Below, piece by piece: positions 53,050-60,932 of a stretch of 64,000 bases of DNA. The notes beneath the pieces are model-generated. The model worked only from the letters and a program-made list of their open reading frames with translations. It was not told the origin of the DNA and searched no databases. Each line of letters opens with the position of its first letter. Position 1 is the first letter of the stretch. The DNA is from Patulibacter defluvii (GTDB lineage: Bacteria > Actinomycetota > Thermoleophilia > Solirubrobacterales > Solirubrobacteraceae): the NCBI RefSeq assembly GCF_034096925.1, contig NZ_JAWZSQ010000006.1, positions 62,001-126,000 of the forward strand, read 5' to 3'. The translations under genes were made by a program, and so were the position numbers.

Positions 53050-53319
53050 CACAGCGACCGGCGCGTAAGGTTTTCTTTGGTTCGGGCCGACGCCGCCGCA
53101 GGTGCGAGACGTGCGGATCGGGTCGGCACACTGCGAGTAATGGGGCTGCGCGGTCTACTCCTCCGCTCGGTGCCCGTTGACGATGGCGTCCACGTCGCCC
53201 GAGTGGGCCGGTCTTTGCGGTCCGGCCCACGTGGCGGCCACGCACCGCGGACCGCTCATCGCGGCACGGGTGATCCGGCCCGCGAGGCCGAGCGACCGAA
53301 GCGCTCGCCCCACCCGCGA
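53050..53319. other. Intergenic region between divergent mce and SDR promoters
   Basis: About 270 bases with no credible gene. It separates two regulon boxes that serve the leftward mce operon and the rightward SDR gene. Confidence 0.5.
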
Positions 53320-53335
53320 GTTAATCGATACTAAC
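53320..53335 (+). promoter_or_regulatory. Regulon box at the SDR promoter
   Basis: GTTAATCGATACTAAC fits GTTA-N8-TAAC and contains GATACT (53327-53332) as a possible -10, with a leader of about 50 bases to the SDR start. Confidence 0.6.
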
Positions 53336-53385
53336 ATTGCCCCAGCCGCCTCTCAGACGGCGTTGTACCGACGATCGGAGATCAC

Positions 53386-54312
53386 ATGAACAGCCTGGAT
53401 GGACGCGTCGCCCTGGTCACGGGCGCCGGACGAGGGATCGGCCGCGAGATTGCCCTGCTGCTCGCCAGCCGCGGAGCGAAGGTCGTCGTGAACGATCTCG
53501 GCGGCGACTGGCGGGGTGAGGGTGCCGACGAGGGGCCGGTCGCGGACGTCTGCCGCGAGATCGCCGAGGCCGGCGGGACGGCGGTGGGCGACGGCGGCAG
53601 CGTGAGCGACGTCGACGACGCGGCGAGAATGGTGGAGCGCGCCATCGGCGAGTTCGGGCAGCTCGACATCGTGGTGAACAACGCGGGCATCCTCCGGGAC
53701 AAGATGGTGTTCTCGATGACCGACGACGACTGGGACGCCTGTATCGCCGTGCACCTCCGCGGGCATTTCCTGGTTACCCGCGCCGCGTGTGCCGCCTGGC
53801 GTGCCCGCGCGAAGGAGACCGGCGCGCCGGTCGACGGCCGTGTGCTCTGTATGACCTCGGAGGCCGGGCTCTACGGCAACGTCGGACAAGCCAACTACTC
53901 GGCCGCGAAGGCCGGGATCGCGTCGTTCGCCGTCACCGTCGCCCGGGAGATGCAGCGCTACGGCGTGATGTGCAACGCGATCGCTCCGCGTGCGCGCACG
54001 CGGATGACCGAGGGGACCTTCGGCGCGCTCCCCGGCGGGTCGGGGGGCACGGATCCATGGGGGCCCGCCAGCGTGGCCCCGATCGTCGCGGCGCTCGCCG
54101 GGCCCAACGGCTCGGGGTACACCGGCCAGGTGTTCGTGTGCGGTGGCGGCGTGGCGCAGGTGATCGCCCCGTACTCCGTCGCGGCGGAGGTGACGTTCGG
54201 CGATCAGCCTGAGGTGGAGGACATCGAGGCGTTCCTCTCCGACTCGCTGGGAGCACAGGCCGGCCCCGCGCCGTTCCCCGACCTGGGCCTCACGCCGGTC
54301 AACCGTTCCTGA
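53386..54312 (+). CDS. Short-chain dehydrogenase (17beta-HSD4/3-hydroxyacyl-CoA type)
   Basis: The 308-residue SDR has the NAD-binding VTGAGRGIGREIALLLA, the DLGGDWRGEG insertion typical of peroxisomal multifunctional-enzyme-like dehydrogenases, NNAGILRD, and the catalytic YSAAKAG with Ser in MTSEAGLYGN. These enzymes oxidise 3-hydroxyacyl-CoA (the step after MaoC hydration) or steroid alcohols. GGAG precedes the ATG. It is divergent from the mce operon and shares its regulon box, completing the oxidation sequence dehydrogenase, hydratase, hydroxyacyl dehydrogenase, thiolase-like lyase. Confidence 0.92.
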   Translation: MNSLDGRVALVTGAGRGIGREIALLLASRGAKVVVNDLGGDWRGEGADEGPVADVCREIAEAGGTAVGDGGSVSDVDDAARMVERAIGEFGQLDIVVNNAGILRDKMVFSMTDDDWDACIAVHLRGHFLVTRAACAAWRARAKETGAPVDGRVLCMTSEAGLYGNVGQANYSAAKAGIASFAVTVAREMQRYGVMCNAIAPRARTRMTEGTFGALPGGSGGTDPWGPASVAPIVAALAGPNGSGYTGQVFVCGGGVAQVIAPYSVAAEVTFGDQPEVEDIEAFLSDSLGAQAGPAPFPDLGLTPVNRS

Positions 54313-54339
54313 GCCGCCCGGGGGGTCCCCGCCGGGCAG

Positions 54340-54369
54340 CTCGTCGGATCCGGGCGCGGATCCGACGAG
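54340..54369. terminator. Bidirectional terminator hairpin, 13-bp perfect stem
   Basis: CTCGTCGGATCCG and CGGATCCGACGAG pair fully around GGCG, between the convergent SDR and membrane-protein genes. Confidence 0.75.
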
Positions 54370-54387
54370 GACCGGCCCGGATCCGGG

Positions 54388-54831
54388 CTATGCGAGGTCG
54401 GGCCGGGCCGCGGGCGTCTCGGACCGGCGGCCCGTCGAGTACCGCCGGTCGGCGATGTGGTGCGTCGCCAGACCGGTCGCCGCGGTGCCCGCCGCTACCG
54501 CGGGCCAGGCGCCCACCCACCGGGAGACCGGGTGGGACACCGCGAAGGCCCCGACGTAAACGCCCACGAGGCCGACGGCGGTCGCCGGCCCGTGATCGCG
54601 GTCCCAGCTCGCGGCGCACCATCCGAGTCCGCCGATCATGGCCGCGAGGGCGCCGGTCGCGAACCCCACGCGCGAGGCCAGCACGTAGCTGGTCAGCATC
54701 GAGCCCGCGGCCACGTGCGCGGTGGCCCTCTTCGGCCCGCGCCCCGCGTGCGGACCGTCGGTGCGTCCACGGGACCTCCGCCCGGTCGGGGCGCCCCGCT
54801 CGAGCACGCCCCGCACGGCCACGTCAGCCAT
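54388..54831 (-). CDS. Hypothetical membrane protein, three helices
   Basis: The 147-residue protein has a basic, disordered N-terminus of about 45 residues, then three hydrophobic segments (MLTSYVLASRVGFATGALAAM, written here in part; VGLVGVYVGAFAVSHPV; WPAVAAGTAATGLATHHI). I do not recognise the family. It lies just upstream of the P450 remnant in the same orientation. The start is uncertain; a later ATG (MLTSYV) would remove the polar N-terminus. Confidence 0.5.
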   Translation of the reverse strand: MADVAVRGVLERGAPTGRRSRGRTDGPHAGRGPKRATAHVAAGSMLTSYVLASRVGFATGALAAMIGGLGWCAASWDRDHGPATAVGLVGVYVGAFAVSHPVSRWVGAWPAVAAGTAATGLATHHIADRRYSTGRRSETPAARPDLA

Positions 54832-55008
54832 GGAGACGGACGGGGAGCGTACGCAGTTGACTGGCGAACTGTGACACGGCGTAGGTCGCCTCGTCGCTGA
54901 TCATCATCTGCGGGAATCGCCGCACCGTCTCCTCGACCAGGATCCGCAACTCGAGCTTGGCGAGCGCAGCACCCAAGCAGAAATTGCGGCCACCGGCGCC
55001 GATGTCCC
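54824..55008 (-). pseudogene. Cytochrome P450 3' fragment
   Basis: About 60 codons remain, holding the haem-ligand loop GAGGRNFCLGAALAKLELR and the C-terminal strand. The loop type (FGAGGxxFCLGAxLA) is of CYP107/CYP125-like families and differs from the CYP153-type gene at 31.8 kb. The rest is lost at the junction with the small element ending at 55002. It shows the cassette once held a second P450. Confidence 0.8.
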
Positions 55009-55822
55009 GCGTCAAGAATCTGACACAAGATGGCGTGTTTGAACTGGGGTGCTGATGGTGGTCGAGGGTTCGGGAGGTAGGCCGCGATCGGCCGGGCGCC
55101 GGCGAGGCTTTCGTGCGGGCGGATCTCGTTGTAGATCGTTCGAAACGCGGCGACCATCTGCTGCATCTGGGGGCAGTCGGGTGGCAGGTCGCGCCAGAGG
55201 TGCTCGATCTTTGATCGCGCCGAGGTAGCGCTCGATCACGCCGTTGGTCTGCGGCGACCGGCGCCGCGTTCCGACGTGTCAGCTCGGGTCGGGAATCGAT
55301 GAACCGCTCGAAGGTGCGGCTCTTGAAGCACTGGCCGTTGTCGGTGACGACGATCACCGGCGTGAGCTCGCCGGTCTCGGGGTCGGTGAGCTCGTCGAGG
55401 AGCGGCCCGCGGAGGAGCCGTTCGGCTTCGGCGATCGCGAGCTGCAGTGAGTCGATCGCGTCCCGGGCGGTCGAGGTGGCCGTGACCGGGCCAGCCAGGA
55501 CGTACTTCGTGGCGTAGTCGATGACGTCGCCGGAGCGCCAGGTGCCGCCACCGCTCGTTTCGAACTCGAAGAAGTCCATCTGCCACACGCGGTTGCGGCG
55601 GGTGGCAGCTCGACGAACGCCTCTCGCCGAGCGACGGCGAGCTGACGGTCGTCCCACGGTGCTCATCCTTCACGAACAGGAGCCCGACGGTCGGCTGGCG
55701 ACGGTGGGTCGGGCGGCTCGCTCGGTCGCCCTCCGGGCGGCCTTCGCGAGCCGCCCGACCCACGCGTTCGCGGGGCCTTCGGACTCAACTAACGGGTGTG
55801 CCACCGATCTTGACGCGGGACA
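55002..55822 (-). mobile_element. 821-bp degenerate insertion sequence with 15-bp perfect inverted ends
   Basis: TGTCCCGCGTCAAGA (55002-55016) and its complement (55808-55822) bound a broken integrase-core transposase on the minus strand. Recognisable parts are RVWQMDFFEFETSGGGTW (first Asp), VIVVTDNGQCFKSRTFERF (second Asp), GVIERYLGAIK (Glu) and FRTIYNEIRPHESLAGARP. At least two frameshifts separate them. The integrase resembles IS3/IS481 groups. Flanking sequences belong to two different genes, so rearrangement followed insertion. Confidence 0.65.
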
Positions 55823-55998
55823 GGTTCTCCCGCTCGAGCTCCCTGATCCGGCGCTGCTCGTCGCTCGTGACCCCGGGGATCTCATTCTGATCGATCCTCG
55901 CCTGCTTCATCCAGTTGGACAGCGTCTGGGCGTTGATTGTCGAGCTTCCCCGCGATCGACTCGATCGCCGTCCACCGCGACGGATAGTCGGCCTGGTG
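55823..55998 (-). pseudogene. IS3-type OrfA remnant
   Basis: On the minus strand a coil typical of OrfA is readable (MKQARIDQNEIPGVTSDEQR, then RIRELEREN) and stops exactly at the inverted end of the 821-bp element. An upstream frameshift breaks the helix-turn-helix. It is bounded on the other side by the IS21 end at 55999. Confidence 0.55.
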
Positions 55999-56334
55999 TG
56001 TCAAGGATCACGTGAATTCCCCACCCTGAGAGCGGCCCGTCAGGGCCGGGCAGAGCGCGCGAAGCGCGCTCTGGTGGTGGCGCATCCGGTAGCTGTCGCC
56101 GGTGATCGGCAGCACCGTGGCGTGGTGCAGGAGCCGGTCGAGGATCGCCGCTGCGACGGTCGTGTCCTCGAAGATGTGGCCCCACTCCGAGAGGCCGCGA
56201 TTCGTCGTCAGGACGATCGAGCCGTGCTCGTAGCGCCGGGAGATCACCTGGAACAGATGGCTCGCTGCTTCGCCGGGCATCGGGAGGTACCCGAGCTCGT
56301 CGATGATCAGCAGCTGCGGGTCACGTCGGTAGAA
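55999..56334 (-). pseudogene. IS21-type end with istB 3' fragment
   Basis: TGTCAAGG at 55999 begins an IS21-like terminus. From 56008 the minus strand encodes the C-terminal part of IstB: PQLLIIDELGYLPMPGEAAS (Walker B), VLTTNRGLSEWGHIFEDTTV and GDSYRMRHHQ. Walker A and istA are missing, cut at the IS256 left end (56335). It faces the opposite way to the istB at 28.0 kb. Confidence 0.85.
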
Positions 56335-57761
56335 GTGGTGTACCTCGCCGAGGGCGAGGGCGGGCCATCGCGGTGGCCCGTGAACCGCCGGTCCTCTCTT
56401 GGCAGGGGCGACTCGGCGATCCACCGAGGAGAACACCACGATGGCCCGTTCCGAGGGTACGGCCGCGGCGCGTAGCGCCGCGGAAGAGTTGCTGTCCAGC
56501 CACGGCGACGTCGTGCGGGAGAGCGTCGCGTTCATGGTCGGCGAGCTGATCGAGGCCGAGGTCTCGCGGCTGATCGAAGCCGAGCTCGGCGAACGATCTG
56601 AGGGTCGTGTCACGCATCGCAACGGGTATCGCCACCGCGCGTGGGACACCCGCGCCGGACAGGTCGACGTCGCGATCCCGAAACTCCGGCAGGGCTCGTA
56701 CTTCCCCTCGTTCCTGGAACCCCGCAAGCGGCACGAGCAAGCGCTCGTGGCGGTGGTGCAGGAGGCCTACGTCAACGGCGTCTCCACCCGCAAGGTCGAT
56801 CGGCTGGTGGAGCAGATGGGCCTGTCGCTGTCCAAGGACCAGGTCTCGAGGATGTGCCAGGGGCTCGATGAGCAGGTGCAGGCGTTCCGGACCCGGCCGC
56901 TTGCGGGTCGGTTTCCGTATCTCTGGTTGGACGCGAAGATCGAGAAAGTCCGTCACCAGGGCACGGTCCGCCAGAAGGCGCTGGTCGTGGCGTATGCGGT
57001 CAATCAGGACGGGCAGCGCGAGGTGCTCGGGCTCGATGTCGGCGAGGCCGAGACCGAGGCGTTCTGGACGGAGTTCCTGCACGACCTCCGGGCACGTGGC
57101 CTGTCCGGGGTGCAGCTCGTGATCTCCGACGCCCGCCAAGGACTCCGCAACGCGATCGGGAGGGTGATCGGCGCCCGCTGGCAGCGCTGCACCGTCCACT
57201 TCCTGCGGGACATGCTCGGCCACGTCTCACGCGCGCAGCAGCCCGCGGTGGCCACGGCGATCCGGCAGGTCTTCAACAGCGAGAACGGGCTCGAGGCCCG
57301 GGAGCGGCTCGGTGAGGTCGTCGACCGGCTCTCGGGCCCGGCACCGAAGGTCGCCCGGCTGTTGGCCGACGCCGAAGAAGACCTCCTCGGCTACTACGAG
57401 ATGCCCCCGGAGCACTGGCGCAAGCTCCGCTCGACGAACCCGCTGGAGCGACTGAACAAGGAGATCGCCCGCCGGAGTGATGTCGTGGGGATCTACCCCA
57501 ACGACCAAGCCCTGATCCGCCTCGCGGGCATGGTCCTGATCGAGCAGCACGAGGAATGGCCGATCGGCCGCCGGTACCTCTCCGAGCTCTCGATGCGTCG
57601 TATCCCCGACCACCCCGAGGTCGACACGACCCTGACGCTCGAGGTGGCCGCCTGACCCGGCGCGCCGGCGGGTGGCCACGGACTCGTCGCCCTTCGGGCT
57701 CCTCGCCCGCGGCCACCCGCCGGCCTACGTCGTTCGTGGCGTGGTCAGCGAGGTACACCAC
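56335..57761 (+). mobile_element. IS256-family insertion sequence
   Basis: GTGGTGTACCTCGC (56335-56348) and its complement GCGAGGTACACCAC (57748-57761) are inverted ends around a full-length Mutator-type transposase gene. The element is about 1.43 kb. No clear target duplication is seen. It truncates the istB fragment on its left and an unknown gene on its right. Confidence 0.8.
56441..57655 (+). CDS. IS256-family (Mutator type) transposase
   Basis: The 404-residue transposase starts at ATG 56441 (MARSEGTAAARSAAEELL). The catalytic region has the first Asp in FPYLWLDAKIEKVR, the second in VQLVISDARQGLRNAI and the Glu in RSTNPLERLNKEIARRS. The conserved RWQRCTVHFLRDML (C-x2-H motif) is present. 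Length and motifs are complete, so this copy may be active. Confidence 0.93.
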   Translation: MARSEGTAAARSAAEELLSSHGDVVRESVAFMVGELIEAEVSRLIEAELGERSEGRVTHRNGYRHRAWDTRAGQVDVAIPKLRQGSYFPSFLEPRKRHEQALVAVVQEAYVNGVSTRKVDRLVEQMGLSLSKDQVSRMCQGLDEQVQAFRTRPLAGRFPYLWLDAKIEKVRHQGTVRQKALVVAYAVNQDGQREVLGLDVGEAETEAFWTEFLHDLRARGLSGVQLVISDARQGLRNAIGRVIGARWQRCTVHFLRDMLGHVSRAQQPAVATAIRQVFNSENGLEARERLGEVVDRLSGPAPKVARLLADAEEDLLGYYEMPPEHWRKLRSTNPLERLNKEIARRSDVVGIYPNDQALIRLAGMVLIEQHEEWPIGRRYLSELSMRRIPDHPEVDTTLTLEVAA

Positions 57762-57977
57762 GTCCCGCTACTTGACTCGACCTTCCGGCCGCTCGTCGAC
57801 GGACCCACCGCCCGCGAACACGACCGCACCATCCTCGTCTACGGCACCCTGCCACCCGCCCGGCTCCGGTTGCGACCGTGGTTCCGAGACAGACGACTCA
57901 AGAAGATGGTTGAGGGAGCGGCCCAGCCGGCCACGCGCTCTCCCGGGCTGGTGAAGAGGGAAGGAGAACCGGCATGA
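57762..57977 (+). pseudogene. 3' fragment of an unknown gene cut by IS256
   Basis: The frame that continues beyond the IS256 right end (LLDSTFRPLVDGPTAREHD, later LRPWFRDRRLKKMVEGA) ends in a TGA overlapping the ATG of the next gene. Such coupling, plus the conventional ribosome site inside its end, suggests the tail of a real upstream gene of the element, possibly its replication or initiation gene. I do not recognise the sequence. Confidence 0.4.
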
Positions 57978-58195
57978 GCGCCGCTGTCAGCGAGGTCCTC
58001 GCCACGGCTGCGGAGTGGACGGACGCCGAGGGCGTTGCGGCCTACCTTGGGGAGGCCGTGCCAGCGACGACAATTTCCGACCTCGCGCGTGCTCGCCGGC
58101 TCCCGTCGGTGAAACTCGGTACGCGCCGGATTTTTCACCTGCCCACCGTCACGCGGGCACTCCTCGACGCTATGGAGAGCGGCAAGGCGCTGTAG
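57974..58195 (+). CDS. Small helix-turn-helix protein, excisionase-like
   Basis: The 73-residue protein (WTDAEGVAAYLGEAVPATTI, then SDLARARRLPSVKLGTRRIF) has the MerR-like winged helix of DNA-binding domain family 17/Xis proteins. Small proteins of this type direct excision or activate gene expression in actinobacterial integrative elements. Strong ribosome site GGAAGGAGAA before ATG 57974. Its position near the integrase supports an excisionase role. Confidence 0.7.
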   Translation: MSAAVSEVLATAAEWTDAEGVAAYLGEAVPATTISDLARARRLPSVKLGTRRIFHLPTVTRALLDAMESGKAL

Positions 58196-58340
58196 CCCCG
58201 TCTCGGATCGACGGGGCGTTCGGGGGCGAAGTCGGACGAGACGCAGCGCGTCACGCGACTACCGAGCGAGGGGCGACATCCCGTCGTGTGAAGCGTTCGA
58301 GCTGCGGACGGTGGTTGGCTTTGTCATGCTGAGACTGCAG

Positions 58341-58370
58341 CCGGGCGGGGCGCCGTCGCGCCCCGCCCGG
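58341..58370. terminator. Hairpin terminator, 12-bp perfect stem
   Basis: CCGGGCGGGGCG pairs with CGCCCCGCCCGG around a six-base loop, between the convergent excisionase-like gene and the winged-helix gene. Confidence 0.65.
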
Positions 58371-58377
58371 TTCCCGC

Positions 58378-59265
58378 TCACGCTCCGACGCTGGATTGCG
58401 CCGCTGGCGTTGTCGCGACCTCGCTATCGCCGTGGGAAGGCGACTCGGTTCGTCGCGACGGAGCAAGCTTGAAGATCTCCGGAGTCGACTCGCGGACCCG
58501 GCCCTTGGGGCCAAACGGCGCGAGAAGGCAGTACCGGTTCATGACGGTGTAGCCGGGTCCATCCTCGAGCAGCGCTGGCTTGTAGTACCCCTGTGCTTCG
58601 AGAACTCCGTGCCGGCGCAGTTCTGCGAGACCGCGTGCGATCGTGCTCTCACTGAGCCCGTACCACCTCGTCGCGTGCTCGCGCGCCAGCGCAAACCAGT
58701 CGAAGTCCTCGTAAAGCGCGATCAAGAGCAGCGCTTTGCCGGGCAGTGACAGCCGCTCGTGAAAGCCGGAGGTCCAATAGGCATGCGGCAGCTTGAAGTA
58801 GCGGCCACTGCGGCCTGGGTGCTTGTAACGACTGCCATCGCCGCTCTCGTCAAGCAACGTGATCTCGAGCCGTCGGCCCGCGCGACCCACCGACACCTGG
58901 TTGAGCTGCTCGAGGATCTTCCAGTTGCGCCTGGCCGTGCGGATCCCAGCGTCTCCGTCACCGAGGCCCGCAGCGATTGCGAAGACCTCGGTCGGGCGGC
59001 GAATCTGGTGACCTTGGCCGCTGGCGAGTGCACGCGCGAGGAGCCACTGCTCAAACAACCCCGGGTTCCCGCGGCGGACCATCTCTGCGAGAGGTCCAGG
59101 CGTCGAGCGCGCGGTCCCCTTCCCGGGCGTTTGCACGAACGCGCGCCGGATCGGGACATGGTCTCGCTTCGAAGCTTCGAGAATCGCGCTAACGAGCGAG
59201 GGGCGAGTGCGCATCGGCCTTTCGCCGAGGAGGTTTGTCGGGACAACGTCCACGAGATGAAGCAT
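58378..59265 (-). CDS. Winged-helix protein of the integrative element
   Basis: The 295-residue protein has a putative winged helix in its C-terminal half (KALLLIALYEDFDWFALARE, then YGLSESTIARGLAELRRHGV), like replication-initiator or transcription-regulator domains. The N-terminal half (RRGNPGLFEQWLLARALASG, IRTARRNWKILEQLNQV) could hold another helix-turn-helix. I do not recognise a characterised family. ATG 59265 or the later ATG at 59214 (MRTRPSLVSAILEASKR) may be the start. Codon use is less GC-rich than core genes. The strong promoter and palindrome upstream suggest tight, maybe self-, regulation. Confidence 0.7.
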   Translation of the reverse strand: MLHLVDVVPTNLLGERPMRTRPSLVSAILEASKRDHVPIRRAFVQTPGKGTARSTPGPLAEMVRRGNPGLFEQWLLARALASGQGHQIRRPTEVFAIAAGLGDGDAGIRTARRNWKILEQLNQVSVGRAGRRLEITLLDESGDGSRYKHPGRSGRYFKLPHAYWTSGFHERLSLPGKALLLIALYEDFDWFALAREHATRWYGLSESTIARGLAELRRHGVLEAQGYYKPALLEDGPGYTVMNRYCLLAPFGPKGRVRESTPEIFKLAPSRRTESPSHGDSEVATTPAAQSSVGA

Positions 59266-59363
59266 CGCAGATCAGCCGCCCGGAGTATCAGAACAAGCGC
59301 CGTTCGAGCACCCAACTCAGACACAGCTATGCTCAGAGCCATGCAGAGAACAGAATGCGAAGA

Positions 59364-59392
59364 TGAACTAGATAGTTCAGAGCCGGTGTCAA
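59364..59392 (-). promoter_or_regulatory. Promoter with overlapping palindromic operator
   Basis: On the minus strand a consensus TTGACA (59387-59392) is followed after 16 bases by TAGTTC (59365-59370). The palindrome TGAACTA-GA-TAGTTCA (59364-59379) covers the -10 and part of the spacer. It would control the winged-helix gene starting at 59265. Confidence 0.6.
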
Positions 59393-59487
59393 CGTGGGCC
59401 TTCGTCAGGTTCACGAGGCCACGATCGCACCGCCGAGCAAAAACACAGCCGCTCTAACCTGCGCTGCGATCGCCGGTCGGGGCGTTT

Positions 59488-60816
59488 CTATACCGCGATA
59501 TCGGCGTCGAAGGCCATCGCAAGTCGGGTCGCAGCGTCGGTGCGAGGCACGTGGTGCGCGTAGCGCATGGTCGTCGTGATGTCGCTGTGGCCCAAGTACG
59601 CCTGGACATCCGCGAGAGGGAACACGCGGGCCGCCATCGTGCCGAACGTATGCCGGAGGTCGTGGAAGGTCATCGGGTTCGGCTCCTCGCGGAGATGAGC
59701 GAGCTTCGCCGCGACCAGGCCCTCGTAGAACGCCGTGCGCACCCGGCCCGCGTCGAAGGGCCCCCCGTCGAGCGACGGGAACACGAGGTCCTTCGGGCCG
59801 GTGGGGTGCCCGAGCTTCTCGACGCGGCGAAGCGCCTCGATCGCCTGCGGGATCAGCGGCACCGGCCGCGCCTTGCCCGACTTCGGGGCCTTCGGCTAGG
59901 TGCCGGCGGGCGCGGTCGCCGGGAGGTTCCGCGTGACGCGCAGGACCTGGCCCTTCCAGTCGATGTCGCCCCACGCCAGCGCGCGAAGCTCGCCGATTCG
60001 CAGGCCGGTGTAGGCGGCGATCCGCACGAGATCCGCCCAGAGGGTCCGGGTGTAGACGACCTTCGTCGCGAGGTCCTCCCACAGCTCGCCGTTGCGCATC
60101 CGCGGCAACTCGCCGTCGGGCACCGTCGCCACCGCGGCAGCGACCCGCTCGACCTGCGAGGGCTCCAGGACGTTGAAGTCCGGCTCGACCTTCGGCAGCG
60201 GAACGATCTTCACGCCGTCGGCGGGGTTGGCGTCGATCCAGCCGTTCTCCTTCGCCAACGCGAGCGCGGCGCGGGTCGCGGTCATCTGGTGGTGGACGGT
60301 CGAGCGGGCGAGCTTGGCGTCGAGGAGCTCCGACTGCAACTGGCGGATGTCCTTCGCGCGCAACGACCGGACCTCGGTGCGTCGCCCGAGACGCTCGCGC
60401 ATCACCACGCCGAGCGACTCGTAGCCCCGATAGGTCGCCGCCGAGACGCCGCTGACCTTCTTCGCGTGCGTCAACCACGCGGCGACGACGTCATCGACCG
60501 TCTTGCGGGTAACCGATGGCACGTCGCGGATCGGGCGCCGCTTCTCCGCGTGAAGCAGCTCGGCGAGTGCGGCGTCGGCCTCCTTGGGCGTCAGGTAGCC
60601 CTCCGGCTTCGACCCGGCGCCGGCCCGCCAGATGATGGCGCCCCGGGCCGTGCGCCGGCCGCTGTCGCGGACCCACGCTATGCCGAGGGTCTTTCGGACC
60701 TTGCGTCCATCGCGGCGGAAGTAGGCAGCGACCCAGACCTTGCCTTTCGCGCGCTCCTCGACGCGAACCAAGCCGGTGACCTCGCGGGTCGCGGGAGCGG
60801 CAGCGGTCGTTGCCAT
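59488..60816 (-). pseudogene. Tyrosine integrase interrupted by an in-frame TAG
   Basis: Read through one TAG (59896-59898) the frame gives 442 codons of phage-type integrase: an N-terminal AP2/SAM-like arm domain (YFRRDGRKVRKTLG), a core-binding domain (VDDVVAAWLTHAKKVSGVSA) and the catalytic domain. Catalytic residues are all present: Arg in YTGLRIGELRAL before the stop; HDLRHTFG, GHSDITTTMRY (His and Tyr) after it. The ATG at 60816 starts MATTAAAPATREV. The gene lies 117 bases from the tRNA it presumably targeted. Unless the TAG is read through, no active integrase is made, so the island is probably locked in place. Confidence 0.88.
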
Positions 60817-60838
60817 GTTTCCCAGCTTGCCACGGTCG

Positions 60839-60871
60839 CGACCGCTGGGGAACAAGAATCTTGAACAAATC
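60839..60871 (+). repeat. Candidate integrase arm-binding repeat, right end
   Basis: CGACCGCTGGGGAACAAGA is shared with 25826-25844, and the following GGAACAAGA...TTGAACAAATC pattern matches 25805-25826 apart from one extra base. It lies between the integrase start and the tRNA, the expected position of attR arm sites. Confidence 0.6.
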
Positions 60872-60932
60872 TGCGGCCTTGAATCAGCCAAGAGCCGCGA
60901 CTGTGGCTGATTTGCAGGTTGTTCGTGCGAGG

